Below are positions 35,484 to 46,855 of a stretch of 64,000 nt of DNA, one piece after another. The translations under genes were made by a program, and so were the position numbers. The notes below the pieces were generated by a model that was not told the DNA's origin, ran no database searches, and saw nothing but the letters and a program-made list of their open reading frames with translations. This DNA comes from Knufia peltigerae (lineage: Eukaryota > Ascomycota > Eurotiomycetes > Chaetothyriales > Trichomeriaceae): positions 124,001-188,000 of the forward strand of contig JAPDRN010000008.1 of assembly GCA_030247855.1 (NCBI GenBank). The letters run 5' to 3'. Position 1 is the first letter of the stretch; every line of letters starts with the position of its first letter.

Positions 35484-37419
35484 TCACTTGTTCTTCTTTT
35501 GTGGTGTGGCAGATCGCTGCTCTCGGGACGGAGACGGCGACGACAATGACGAAGCCTGTGTCTCTGCTGCCGCTTCTTGTTTCTCGGGTAAATGACCGTC
35601 GAGCAAACCACTCTCACTAATCAATTTCCAAAAACACCAGAGGTAACATATCCCGAACGCAACAGCGCCAACGCAAGAGTTGACCACCACCCACAAATCG
35701 GGCTTGTCTTCCGGTGGCGAAGCGAAAGCGGCGAGGAGGTGCCAGAAGGCCATGACAATGTAGGTTTGAAAATGCAGAATCTTGGTCGGCGTGCGCAGTT
35801 CGTCCGCCGCGAGAGGGCGACCGGGCACGTTCGGTCGATCCGGGTCGTAATACGCGTTCACGCTGGTTGGTGGGAGTCCGAGCAAGTAGGACCACAAAAG
35901 GGTCATGACGACGTACGGCGTTCGCAGACCGTCCCTCTTGAGCAAAGGGTACATGGTCCACATCCCCAGTATGTTCGCCCAACCGATCCATGCTCGGTAT
36001 TCCTTGCTCAGACCTTGCTTCCCGGCGAGTAAGAGCGTCATGGGGAGTAAAGGAAGCAGGACCGACTTTTCGTGGACCTGGAATGAGAACAGAAAGAACC
36101 CCCACGCCGAAGCTGCGAGGGCGTATGGGAGGAGTGACTTTTTAGGGACAGCGCCGATGACGAGCATGGGCCCGAGGATGGACGCGAGTGTCGCCATGGC
36201 CGAAAGGCGAGAGAGTTCGACGACTCCTTCGAGCTTGCGGAGTTTGTAGAAGGTGTTGGCGAAGCACCAGAAATTGGCAACCTTGTCTTCAAAGAGACCA
36301 CGGGCGAACGGGAACATGCGGTGGACGACTTGGGTGAGCTGAAGAAGGATCATGCCCAAGGGGTTATCGGGGTCGGTTGGGACTTTGAGGCCGACCAACA
36401 GTGGCGGTGGGGGAAATGATCCGGACGGGACGGTCGTGTAGGAACTGTCATACAACGAACCCAGCAATAAAGGTGCAAAGAGGACTGCGAAAGCGAGGAT
36501 CGTGATCAGTCCGATCAAGATCAGTCGACCTAGTCGGATTGAAGGTGTGAAGCATGATCCGAGCAGGTAAGCAAAAATTACTGGTGAATAGTATAGAGCC
36601 ATCTGCTTGAATCCTAAAGCCGCGACGAAGAAGATGCACGCCCACAGAGGTCTGCTTGCGTAGATACTGGACAGAGATGCCACTACGAAGCCGAGCATGA
36701 CTGTGTTATACTGGAAGTGGCCATGGTCGATCAGGATTGTGGCTGGCTGCATTAGGATGGCGACGAGGGCGATTGACGATGCGGTGGTTCCCACTCTTTG
36801 AGCTCGGCTGAAGCGACGAAGAAATATGACCAATGCCGGGACATAGACGAGATATTCGGAAACGATGACTGTCGCGCGCATGAAGACCTTGAGATCCTCA
36901 GATTCCAGTCCACGAGACGCATCGAGAGCGAACCAGTCTTGACTGAACAACGAGCCACTTTGTTCGTTAGCTCGACCTCGTGCAGCGCAAAATACTCCAT
37001 CAAGACACTTACATCTTGCCACATAGCCAACTATGATATGCTGTCAAAGGTGGATAGTCAAGTCCCCAGTATGGCAGGTCGTAGAAATACCATTTTGAAA
37101 CTGGTAGATGTGTGGTGATTTCCATCCAGTGCCGTTGAGCTTCGAAGTCTCCGTGCATGGGAGGCTGTTGGTAGCCTGAATGACCCCATAGACCGACACT
37201 CCATCTGAAGAGTCCAACGATCATGAGGATCAAAGGTAGGAGGACCCATTGAGATGTCGTGCCTCGAGCTGGCCATAGGAATGCCACGAGAGGAAACTCA
37301 GGGGCGACGACATTGTCTTCTGAGGTGAACTTGACAATGTCTATAATTGTTGCGCTCCGAGTTAGAGGGGGTTGCTTCCTCTTCTTACGAGGTCTATGGG
37401 CGTTAGCAGGGCTCGACAT
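35484..37419 (-). CDS. ALG6: ALG6, dolichyl-P-Glc:Man9GlcNAc2-PP-dolichol alpha-1,3-glucosyltransferase
   Basis: Two exons, 37419-37013 and 36942-35484 (70-nt intron), giving 621 aa against 544 in baker's yeast. It adds the first glucose to the lipid-linked N-glycan precursor in the ER lumen, using dolichyl-phosphate glucose. The conserved luminal loop (SGYQQPPMHGDFEAQRHWMEIT) and WYFYDLPYWGLDYPPLTAYHSW, together with LDASRGLES..FMRATV across the splice, are diagnostic of ALG6 rather than ALG8. About 10-12 membrane helices follow. The N-terminus is basic (RPRKKRKQ) and cytosolic. The C-terminus ends in a Ser/Pro/Lys tail. The start at 37419 is the first ATG in frame. It is divergent from the NSR1-like gene. 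Confidence 0.94.
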
Positions 37420-37746
37420 TGCGTGGATATGTAGGGAACTGTCAGAGTGAAGCTCCAAAATCTCAGAGAGGCCGTATATGCAATCGTATGCTAACTACGC
37501 TACGATTCCAATGTTCCGCCCAATGGGATGATACGGTGAACTAAAAGTACGCTGTAGTGCAATAATCCCAGCCACTCAACATTCGCTGCCTCTCCACCGA
37601 TAAGAGGACGCTAAGATAAGGTGAAATTTTTCCAAATTTCTGGCTGTCCATAAGAGAAGACCCTTCTCCGCCATTTCTCACCAGAGATTTTTTTCATCCT
37701 CTTCAACTACTTTTTCCATCTCCGTATTCCATAGTTGGCATCTTAT

Positions 37747-38042
37747 CGAGGGCATCATCTTGAGGTCTATCGAGGGCTCTGTGGGTTTTGATACCGAGGG
37801 CAGTCCAAACATTTGTTGCAGGTCTTGCTTGTCTATTCCTGCTGACCAGGTTCCCCGTCCGACTTTCCATCTCGAGGGCTTGCGCGCTTAGCAGAAGATC
37901 TTTTCTGCCAGTCATTTGCCAACACATTTGACTCTTGAGGTCGAGGGCTCTGATTCACTTTGTGGGTTGAGGGTTTTATCACACAAGTAACATTTTTGCC
38001 GTATTGCACAGAGGTTTCGAGGGACGAACTCATTACCGAGGG
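37747..38042 (+). promoter_or_regulatory. Array of seven CGAGGG boxes upstream of the NSR1-like gene
   Basis: CGAGGG occurs at 37747, 37771, 37795, 37873, 37942, 38018 and 38037, all on the plus strand, five of them as CGAGGGC. The first three are spaced exactly 24 bp apart. Chance predicts well under one copy in 300 bp. An A/T element like the yeast RRPE (AAATTTTT) lies at about 37623. A TTTACTAACC just before 38097 suggests the leader may contain an intron whose donor I could not fix. Confidence 0.55.
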
Positions 38043-38110
38043 TTTCAGGTTTGCACAAAATTCTTGTCTCATCAACTACTTTACTAACCTCAACAAGTTT
38101 CATCATCATC

Positions 38111-39646
38111 ATGTCCAAATCAACCAAGTCAAAGTCAGCGCCCGGCGCCAAGGCCTCCAAATCCGATGTCTTGAGCAAGGTCAAGGGTGCCGCTGTCACC
38201 AAGCCCGCTCAAAGCGACAAGAGCAAGAGCAAGGAGATCGCTAAGAAGGTTGCCGCTAAAGAGGACAAGAGATCCAAGAAGGTTCCAGTCAAGGAGCCAA
38301 CACCAGAGTCTAGCTCCGACGAGGAGGAGGAAGACAGCGAGTCAGAAGAATCCGCTTCTGAAGAAGAAAGCGAATCCGAGTCTGAAGTCGAGACCAAGAA
38401 GACCAAGAAGACCAACGGAGCTAAGGTCGCCCCCAAGGATGCTTCCAGCGATGAAGAGTCCAGCGACGAGTCTGCTTCTGAAGAGTCCGACTCCGAAGAC
38501 GAGGCTCCCAAGACCAATGGCTCTGCCAAAGCCGCCGTGAAGGCTGCTGAGGACTCTGACGACAGTGACGAGTCTTCTGAAGAAGAAAGTGACGAAGAGG
38601 AAGAAGCTGCTCCTAAGACAAACGGTACCAAGCCTGCCAAGGCCGAGTCCGAGGACAGCGATGAGGAAGACAGTGATGCTTCCAGTGGAAGCGAAGACGG
38701 CAGTGACGAGTCTTCTGAGGACGAGAGCGATGAAGAAGAGGAGGTTGAGAAGAAGTCTGCCAAGCGCAAGGCCGAGGACACCGAGTCGCCTGCCGCTAAG
38801 AAGACCAAGGTTGAGACCACCGACGCAAACACCAACAGTCCCAACTTGTTCGTCGGTAACCTCTCATGGAATGTCGATGAGGAATGGCTCCGCTCCGAGT
38901 TTGAGTCCTTTGGCGAGCTCAGCGGTGTTCGTTTGATGACTGACCGCCAGACTGGCCGATCCAAAGGGTGAGACACACTTCTACTTCAATTTTGTGTGCA
39001 CAGACTAACGTGCTATAGATTTGGCTATGTTGAATTCGTCAATGCTGCCGACGCCGCTAAGGCTCAGACTGAGAAGCATGGTGCTGATCTCGACGGTCGT
39101 GCCTTAAACGTTGACTTTGCCAACGCTCGTCCTGACGCTGGCCAGAAGCAAGACAACCGACGCAAGTCTTATGGTGACCAAGTCAGTGAACCTTCGGACA
39201 CTCTCTTCCTCGGCAACCTCTCTTTCGACTGCACTCAGGAGGATGTCACCGACGCTTTCGGTCCTCATGGCACTGTCCTAGGCATCCGTCTCCCTACTGA
39301 TCGTGAGACCGGTGCTCCCAAGGGCTTTGGCTACGTCACCTTTGCTTCGATCGAAGAAGCTCAAGCTGCTCTCGAGGCTATGCAAGGTGGCTACATCAAG
39401 AGCCGACCCGTCCGTCTTGACTACAGCCAACCTCGCCAACAAAATGATTCTCCTGCTCGTGGTGGATTCGGCGGTCGTGGTGGTGGCCGTGGCGGCTTCG
39501 GAGGACGTGGAGGTCGTGGCGGTGGTCGCGGTGACTTCGGCGGTCGTGGCGGACGAGGTGGTCGTGGTGGTGCTCGAGGCGGTCGTGGTGGTAGCTACAA
39601 CCGTGGCGGCTTCGGAGACTTCTCTGGCACCAAGGTCACCTTCTAA
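38111..39646 (+). CDS. NSR1: Nucleolin/NSR1/gar2-type nucleolar RNA-binding protein
   Basis: Two exons, 38111-38967 and 39019-39646 (51-nt intron inside the RNP1 motif of RRM1), giving 494 aa. Domain order is a Lys/Ser-rich N-terminus, acidic Ser/Glu/Asp blocks to about residue 215, a basic nuclear-localisation segment (KRKAEDTESPAAKKTK), RRM1 at about 245-320 (LFVGNLSW, GFGYVEF), RRM2 at about 347-424 (LFLGNLSF, GFGYVTF) and a C-terminal RGG/GGRGG tail. This is exactly the architecture of yeast Nsr1, fission-yeast gar2 and nucleolin, which act in pre-rRNA processing and 40S assembly in the nucleolus. The acidic blocks are likely casein kinase 2 targets. Confidence 0.94.
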
Positions 39647-41045
39647 GTTGATCGCATTAGATCAGTGGTGTTGTATCGACTATCGACGTTCATTGTCTGC
39701 AGGATACCCATGGGCACTACTCCGTACTCGAATGACTGATTGGATTCGACATCGAGTCTGATCATTTTCCATTGTATCGGCTGGGGAGTTGCAAGGTAAA
39801 TATGCTTTACGAACAAAAAAAGTTGGTCCTTTTGTTGTAATTTTCATATGCAATTCACATTGATGTCGCTCTTTAATCTTCTTTGTTCGATGTTTTTGAA
39901 TACATGATCAAATTGTACTCGTATAGGAATAGTTTAGGTATGGGGCTCCGTCGGGGCCACAGGAACGTCAGCAGCGAAATCGGGCACCCTATTTCGTACT
40001 TGGCTACTCCATACCATATCCGTAGACTACAGGGGCAGTACGAGTACCTCTTCCTATGGTCACCGCCTCGTCCAGACGAATAGATGACTACCTGCAGATG
40101 GCGGGATGGTACGGATACCCGAATACGAGTTATCGAAACCTCCGGTACTGTACTCTCTGATATTCGTACAATACAGAGAATAAGGGAGTGACATAGAGAC
40201 ACATCCCCCGGTGGCCTTCAACTGACTGCGCCCAACCACAACATGCCGCGTGATGCACTTTGTGGTCATCGAGTCCGTGACAGCTGATGCAATTGGCGGT
40301 GTCGCTGGGAGTCTGTGCTCAATCAGCTGCCGCCATGCAACATTGGGAGAAGAGGGAGAAGTGTCTGTGTGGGCATGATCCGCATTCCCTGTTCCTCCTC
40401 CCTTGCCCTGGCATGCATCTCTGCCGACTACGGATACGGATAGCGTGGGTGGTGATCTAAATATTGTAGGCACTGTAGTGTACTCTGTACTGTAGGCACG
40501 AGCAAGTTGGCTTTTCCGCACGGGCTCATCCCTTCCTCGCAGCAACTCAACCAGGAGTATGACATATTGTACAACCTGTCTACTTCTCATCTTTTAATCA
40601 ATCTCTCTACGGATAAGCGATAGAGAAGCCATCGTCTCCTCGTGTTCGCAGCAAAGAACTCAGTTCAATCGTCAATCGGATTCCATCATCGCTGACTTGC
40701 CCCGCGCCGATTCGCATCTCAATCAACCCGTGGCGCATGCGCAGACGAGTACGAGTAAGCCCACCATCACATCAACCCCCACCACTTGACAGCGTCAGTC
40801 GGTGAGACCCAAGCCACTACCATCCTCGCTATCCTCGCTATCTCCTCAACAAAGTCCTGGCCTGGTCGACCATTTTGGGCACGTCCGACCTCGGTGGCCT
40901 CCTAATCCCATCGCTTTCCAACCCGAGCAAGATTACGTCTCAGTGTTGGATAACTGCGCGCTCTCTCGAGACCAACCCAATCCTCCCCCTCGGCATTATA
41001 GACTGACCGGCTCACTCAATACTCCAACCCCAACAAGCGATTCGC
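39647..41045. other. Intergenic gap, no gene supported
   Basis: A TACTCCGTA motif lies at 39718-39726. A 176-codon minus frame (40590-40060) has no domain and biased composition, so it is not called. C/T-rich leader sequence of the next gene fills the right end. Confidence 0.4.
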
Positions 41046-42251
41046 ATGAACAAAGAGGACACAATGCGGCCAGTCGAGAACGAACTTTTCGGGCTGCCGA
41101 AAGAGGAGCGCGACAATCGCCTTCCTGCAGGCACAGACAATCCTTCCATGCCATCGTCACGTATCCGAGGCTTGCACTCAGAAGGTCAACGGCGTCTAAC
41201 ATTGAGAATGGAATCAAGCGCTGACATTTCACCAGACTCCTGGATCGAGATCTCATCGCGTCCCTCATCCTCTTCCTTGTCGTCCACAAGTAACGATATA
41301 ATCACCACCGGTCTCCAGGTCCTGCCTCGAGATGAACGGCTGTCTCGTCAGCGCCACGCTTCATCACACCTCAACACTTCTCAGCCACGAGCGACAAGCA
41401 CTGCGGGAAGCAGTCAAGATGAATACGAAGAAAGTGAGAGTGACAGTGATCGGGTTCTGAGTAGTTCAAATGAGGATATCTCTCAAGACGAGGCTGCCGA
41501 TGATGATGATACCTCGACAGCACTAGGTGTGGGCACAATGGACAAGCCATTCACACCTCAGCCAAACGCCTTCAGTCATCCTCCTTCATCCCAGCCGCGA
41601 ACTATCCCAGACTCGTACTTCCCTCCTGTGCCGGCGTCTACAGAAGACCGTCCATCGAATGAACGGACCATCACTCAACGAAGTTATCAACGACAGACCC
41701 AAACCCGTCAGCGGACCTACACTTCTTCTTACCAACCAGACCATGACGCGGCCTTGAGAGCATCCTTGACAACCTTGCTGTCATGCGCTGCTGCAGTACG
41801 GCCCAAAGGAGGCCCCGAACCACGACCCGCAGCACCAACTTCCCGGCCTTCTGCCCAGCCAACATCCTTGCGGTTGGTGGCAGAATCCGAGATTGACGGT
41901 CCATCCAGGCCTCGACCCAAGAGGACTTCGTCGCCCAAACAAACGAAACGAAAGTCCAGAGAATCCAGCAAAGAGCGTCACTCCAAGAAGGTGCGGCCTA
42001 CCAAAGCAGCCGTTTCTGGCGAGGAACTCATCAGCCCGACCCTGGCTTCGTGGATGATATCGGCCGGCGTCGTCCTCGTCTTTTCGGCCATCAGCTTCAG
42101 TGCTGGTTACGCTTGGGGTCGTGAAGTCGGCAGATTCGAAGGCGAAATCGGCCTCACAGGCGGTAGCTGCAACCGGGAAGCCATGCGTGGCACCGGCTCT
42201 GGTCTGAGGCGACTTAGGTGGACATCGGCGGCGAGCAGTATCAGCGCTTAA
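41046..42251 (+). CDS. Single-TM, Ser/Asp-rich protein; possible autophagy-receptor architecture
   Basis: Intronless, 401 aa, with an alternative start at Met55 (41208) that may be the true one, since a branch/acceptor-like TCTAACATTGAG sits just before it. I know no function for it. Visible features are DSWIEI at 64-69, matching the W-x-x-I/L LC3/Atg8-interacting motif with acidic neighbours, followed directly by Ser-rich SSRPSSSSLSSTS. Next come an acidic block (123-155), a long disordered Pro/Gln/Arg region, a helix-like DHDAALRASLTTLLSCAAAV (232-251) and a basic Lys/Arg segment (285-320). One membrane helix lies at about 333-355, running into the small-residue zipper G354-x3-G358-x3-G362. 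An N-terminal LIR plus one C-terminal TM with a GxxxG motif recalls BNIP3/NIX-type receptors; this is analogy, not proven homology. Confidence 0.75.
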   Translation: MNKEDTMRPVENELFGLPKEERDNRLPAGTDNPSMPSSRIRGLHSEGQRRLTLRMESSADISPDSWIEISSRPSSSSLSSTSNDIITTGLQVLPRDERLSRQRHASSHLNTSQPRATSTAGSSQDEYEESESDSDRVLSSSNEDISQDEAADDDDTSTALGVGTMDKPFTPQPNAFSHPPSSQPRTIPDSYFPPVPASTEDRPSNERTITQRSYQRQTQTRQRTYTSSYQPDHDAALRASLTTLLSCAAAVRPKGGPEPRPAAPTSRPSAQPTSLRLVAESEIDGPSRPRPKRTSSPKQTKRKSRESSKERHSKKVRPTKAAVSGEELISPTLASWMISAGVVLVFSAISFSAGYAWGREVGRFEGEIGLTGGSCNREAMRGTGSGLRRLRWTSAASSISA

Positions 42252-43356
42252 CAGCCCCTGTGAGCGCAGGATCATGACTCTTCTCTCTCTCTCTCTCTCT
42301 CTTTGTGTTCTCCTTGACCAGGCGTTATAGTGAGTTCTCGAGAGTACCAGAAAAATGTGGTACCAAGGAAAGAAAGGAAGACGAGCATTTATATTCATGA
42401 ATAAATGGGCATGGGGAAAACCAGCAACAAACTAATTGCGGGACGATGACGGATGAACATGGATATGCTGATGCTGGATATGATTGATTGATACCCCTTT
42501 TTATGGCATGGCAGAGAGTTATTGCCTCTGTTATTTTCTTTTTCTACATCACCAACGTGCTTTTTCTTTTTGTTTGGCTTGGACGACTGGTTTGATGCGA
42601 TATGGTATATGCGAAGGATTTCCGAAACGCACGATACACGAACAATGAAACAAACTTGAATATCAACATACGCATGAGCATGGGAAATGGTTGTGACGCG
42701 GTGCTTTTCTTTTGTGTGGTGTGGTGTGGCACGGGTTTGCTGGTGCTGGTGCTGGGGTTGCCAACGTCTGACTGACATGATTGTTTATTCCCAGAGTATG
42801 GAGAACTCTCTGTGCGAGTACCTACCTACCCTAGATCAGCACATATATCAGACGAGAGCGTCGAGTTCCAGAGACCTGCTTGTCCTGAGAGGGGGAGGAA
42901 GGAAGGAAGGGGGAATGGGGCGATAATACAATTGTGGTTGACTGAGCCCTTTCTCTCGTTTGATTTACGTATGATTTTCAAGTCAGGGCCTCAATACACG
43001 ATGGGATAAACTTCCGTGTACTTCTCGAGTCTTCAAGAACGAGCGCGGTGAGGACTTGTATGCTTTGGGTTCTCGGTCATGCATTGAGCTAGGATTTGGT
43101 GCAAAGTCCCCTTTGCTCTCCTTCTGTCTGCACTCGGGGGTGGGCGCTTTTGCCTCACAACCTCTTTCATTTCTCCTTTACTATGCACCATCCATTTTCT
43201 CCATCTTTCCAATGATCCCCGTGCCATGCCGGCGCCACAACTTCGGTGCACCCTACACAAAGAGGCGATTTCGAAAAAGAGGCCGTTCGATGATCAAGTA
43301 GTGCTTCCCGAGAGATGATACAACAAAAGATGAATAATATGCTAACAACAATAATG
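42252..43356. other. Convergent gap with (TC) microsatellite
   Basis: It lies between two gene ends. It holds a TC repeat (42281-42303), a GGAA purine tract (about 42890-42917) and no supported gene. Confidence 0.45.
42281..42303 (+). repeat. TC dinucleotide microsatellite
   Basis: About eleven TC units, 30 bp after the stop codon of the single-TM gene. Confidence 0.9.
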
Positions 43357-44165
43357 TTACATTGATTTCAAAAAGTTGCTCTCCCGGATCCCCCTTCTTC
43401 GAGCGGCGCGGGCGGATTTTGTAATCTCGTGCCGTCGCTCAAGACTCGTCACGGCATCGTCTTCGGGGCCCGTGATGTCTTTGCTCTGTTCGTGTACGGG
43501 GATGGTCTTGGGAATGGACTCGAGAAGGCGGGCTTGTTTCTTTTCGTACCGGGCCCTTTGCTTCTTGGTCATTGCTGTGAAGAGCAGTTAGACTTTCGGT
43601 TGGGTTCTCTTGAAATCTTGTCACGGATGATTGTTTTTCGATACACCGGGCCACGGGAGTCGGGGGGGACGAGTGCATTTGTTTGCTCACCTGACACATC
43701 GACCGTTTCACCTGGAGCCATCTTCTTGTCGTCCAGCAGTGTCCACAACCAGTCCGGGTACTCGTCGTCTTCCAGTGCCATGATCTTCGGTTGGGCCTTG
43801 GTGTACCCGAGACCCTTGAGCTCCGCGCCGCCAGCAACAGAACTTTTGGGTCTCGCGGGCTTCTTGGACGCCACCCCTTGCGTCGACGATGGTCCTGTCC
43901 CGGACTTTGCGCTCGACGTAGAGGGCGTGTGCGGTTCGGACAGCGGCTGGGATCTGCCGGCTGTGTTGGAGGACTGTGTCGGGTTGCTGGCGCCGTCTAT
44001 GGAGATCGATGACGGGGCTTGAGGAGGTGCTGCGTTCGGAGTCGAAGGTACCGTTGCCACGGAACGTATCGAGGAGAGTTGTGGTGTGTACAGTGAGTGT
44101 TGTGGTTGTACGTGGACGGACCGCAGTCGGGTGAGAAAGCTGCGCCGGCAAGAGGAGCAGATCAT
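43357..44165 (-). CDS. MRPL37: Mitochondrial large-subunit ribosomal protein mL54 (MRPL37)
   Basis: Two exons, 44165-43691 and 43574-43357, with a long 116-nt intron, giving 230 aa. The basic, Ser/Arg-rich N-terminus (MICSSCRRSFLTRLRS) is a mitochondrial presequence, followed by a disordered Pro/Ser linker. The conserved core is LEDDEYPDWLWTLLDD (about 130-145) and, after the splice, MTKKQRARYEKKQA and an Arg-rich C-terminus ending RESNFLKSM. That is the mL54 signature. It is a structural component of the mitochondrial ribosome large subunit. The intron contains no stop until the exon-2 border, so the frame appears to run on. Confidence 0.9.
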
Positions 44166-45157
44166 GCTGGGCAGTCTGGTTTGGTGAAGGGAAAAGAAAA
44201 TGGGAAAGAGGCGAAAATGACAGACCCGAAGATCACGGTCTGTGTCGAATATGTGTAGCAGAAAGGCCCGCCCAGAACGCCGTCGTTATTATTTGTTCTT
44301 TCGACAACGACGAGCACAGGGGTTCAAAGCTCGCGACTTTGAAAAGTTCCCAATGTAGAAATGTTTGTCACGGGCTTGGCATGTTTGATGCTTCGTGCCG
44401 CCACGCTCACTCGCTTGACCTCCAAGTGGCCTGGTTCGTAACACTTAAGAGGGCTCTAACCAACAACGAGATACCGAGATACCAAGATACCGCCTCCAAA
44501 ATGGATGCCTTAAGGTACCTTATCCTACTGTACTCTGGCCCGATGGTCCAAGGTTTTCTTAGTTCTCTCCTCTTTTCGCACGTCGTCACTACACCAAGAT
44601 ACACACCGAATTATTTTCCATGATCTTTCTCCTTCCACAGGGCTGGCCTTGGTACTAATTAGTGGATCCTTAGATCCTTATCGGTTGGACTTCAACTCTT
44701 GCTTGTTGGGCGCTGTCGTTATCATTCTCTTGTCCTCTCTGCAAACAGCATCGCCAAACACCAGTATGACGGCCATCCCGTTGCCCTCGACTGAGCCAGA
44801 AGACCCGTTTGAAGTGAGAGCTGGTCGGCCTGCCCTAACTATGACTGCAAACCCCTAGGAAGAGAACGGACGCAGCAGGCCTTCAGTCGGCATACGATGT
44901 ACCATCGCCGCCCATCCAACATGGACGATGAGTATGAGATCATCACCGCATGCAAGTAGATTGAGTCGGGGTTGCCCAATATCTGGGACTTCAGACCCGG
45001 CGTGATCTCCCTGGCCGCGGAGCAGCTGATGACTTTCATTATTTAGCTACCAGGTACAAGATATAGCTAAGTTGAGTCGGGAAGTCAAGCAGCAGACTTT
45101 GGACTCGTTTGATTGCTATGGTATTGCCGACCCACAGTCTCCGCCGTAGGCTTACAA
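44166..45157. other. Intergenic gap, no gene supported
   Basis: It lies between the mL54 start and the nitroalkane oxidase stop. A short GAGATACC/AAGATACC repeat occurs near 44467-44491. Nothing else is recognisable. Confidence 0.4.
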
Positions 45158-46584
45158 TCAGTCCCGAAAAGTATTGGCCCAGGGCTGGTAGTCCTTGGAA
45201 GCCAGAAGCCTTTGAAACTGGCGTCGTCGGATGCCGACGTTGCCTCCGTCGAACAATGAGAAGACCGCGGCGTCGTTAAGAAGGCGTGGAAAGACAGCGT
45301 CTTGTGCGTACGAAGTCCTGTCCAAAGGGGGTCAGTTTTATTCGCATCATTCATCGTGCTCTATGAACAGAGCAACAGCGCAATGAAAGGACGTACATTC
45401 CCACAACCTGCATGCAGTCCCACACGCAAGATATTGCCGAGTCGCTGGGGTAAATCTTGGCTTCCAAGCATGTTTCGAAGCGTTCACTGGCCGAGCCAGG
45501 GCCATTTTCAAGGGCGTCGACAGCCTTCCACACAATCATGCGCGAGGTGTCGATTTTGATCTTGGCATCGATCAAGAGGTCTGCCGGGCTTTGCCTTTGG
45601 ATGATTGGTACCGATCCACCGCGATTGTCCCGTCTGGCAAATTCCAGTGCTCTCTCAAAGGCGGCGCGCATGGTACCCACAGCCATGGCCCCTACGAGCG
45701 CGGCGGTGACGCCAAAGGCTTGTTCGATCACGGGGGTTGCCTCCCCGGGGCCAAACAGTACGGCGTCCAGAGGCACCTTGAAGTTGGTGTATCTCGTGTG
45801 TGGACCGCTTGCTCCCGTGTGACCCATCAGGTCTGGCTCTTGTAGGACCTTGAAGGCTTCGGGATCATTTTGAGCGACAATCTCTCGGGTGACGGCCAGG
45901 ATCATGACATTATCCGCGGGGTCAACATCAGGCTTCTCGGGTCCGCCATCTTCAGAGTATCGGACGCAAAGGCAGGTTAGTGTTGCTCCCTTGTCATCCC
46001 AGCCCGCGAGATTGGTTGTCCAGAGCTGTATCATCATTGAGTCACGACATCTCAAAAAAGAAAATAGGGGTAGGGGTAGGCACCTTCTCGCCGTTGACGA
46101 GATAAAAATCACCCGCTTTTCTCGCAGTCATCCCGAGACCCTTCCCCCCTCGTTCCAAAAAATTGGCGGTGCCCTGAGGTTCGGAATGCGCGAGGCTGGC
46201 AAGGGGAGCGTCCTCGCCACTGAGGAATGGTTCCAGGTATCTTTCCTTTTGCTCCGAAGTCCCGGCCAATATCAGTGGCAGTAGGCCAAGAGCAGTACCG
46301 ACTGTGTGAATCATGATGCTGGAGTCGAGACCGTGCAATTCCTCGAGGACGATGGCACTGTCCAAGAATGACTGGGACTTACCGCCAACTGCTGCAGGGA
46401 TCAGTAGCTGCAGCAGACCAGCTTTGATCGCCCTTTCATAATAAGGCTGTGTAGCACGGAATCTTGAGCGCTGGTCTAGATGTTTCGAATAGACATCGTA
46501 TGCCCCACTGAGAACATTTTTGCCTATTGCACGAACTTCCTGGACGAGAGCCTCTTGTCGGTCATCGAGGGTGAAAGACACCAT
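45158..46584 (-). CDS. Nitroalkane oxidase (acyl-CoA dehydrogenase superfamily)
   Basis: Three exons, 46584-46084, 46025-45397 and 45317-45158, giving 429 aa. The whole chain follows the Fusarium nitroalkane oxidase pattern: SRFRATQPYYERA, AHSEPQGTANFLERGGKGL, SGPHTRYTNFKVP, ALVGAMAVGT and FPRLLNDAAVFSLFDGGNVGIRRRQ. In that enzyme Asp402 replaces the catalytic Glu of acyl-CoA dehydrogenases and deprotonates the nitroalkane. Here the equivalent is Asp400 in LFDGGN, with Arg407 matching Arg409. The reaction is nitroalkane + O2 + H2O to aldehyde + nitrite + H2O2, with FAD. No signal peptide or C-terminal SKL is present, so it is probably cytosolic. It is the first of three minus-strand redox genes. 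The alternative, a true acyl-CoA dehydrogenase, is less likely because the YEG Glu is missing. Confidence 0.88.
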
Positions 46585-46761
46585 GGCGAGATGCTGCAGT
46601 CTATTTAGGTCGATGGAACCTTTTTGCGATGTGCGTTTTGTTCCCTGGGAAATGTGGCGATGAGAAAAGAAGGCCTCGAGAGGGGTTGTCGAGGGGCTTT
46701 GGGGGTTGGGTGTCCGACAGAGTATTTGTAGGCACATAAAGTTTACCTCTTGGCCTGATAT

Positions 46762-46855
46762 GGACCAGGGTATACGGACCGCCGGACCGGACTCTGCATG
46801 TACAAGGGAACCAGGGTATATGGACCGCAGGGCCGGAGTTTGCTTGTACAAGGGG
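46762..46855 (+). repeat. Two-copy tandem repeat (47 bp units)
   Basis: Copies at 46762-46808 and 46809-46855 share CCAGGGTATA-GGACCG, GGCCGGA-like and TGTACAAGGG words with a few differences. It sits about 180 bp upstream of the nitroalkane oxidase ATG. Confidence 0.7.

Noticed and set aside
38209..38976. 255-codon Ser-rich antisense frame over the NSR1-like gene
   Set aside because: It is the reverse complement of the acidic Ser/Glu/Asp blocks and crosses the real exon 1.
40060..40590. 176-codon minus frame
   Set aside because: No motif, no splice context, biased composition in an intergenic gap.
46042..46083. Reading the nitroalkane oxidase frame on into GTGCCTACCCC
   Set aside because: The segment 46083-46026 is a clear intron; the run-on residues PTPTPIFFFEMS are intronic.
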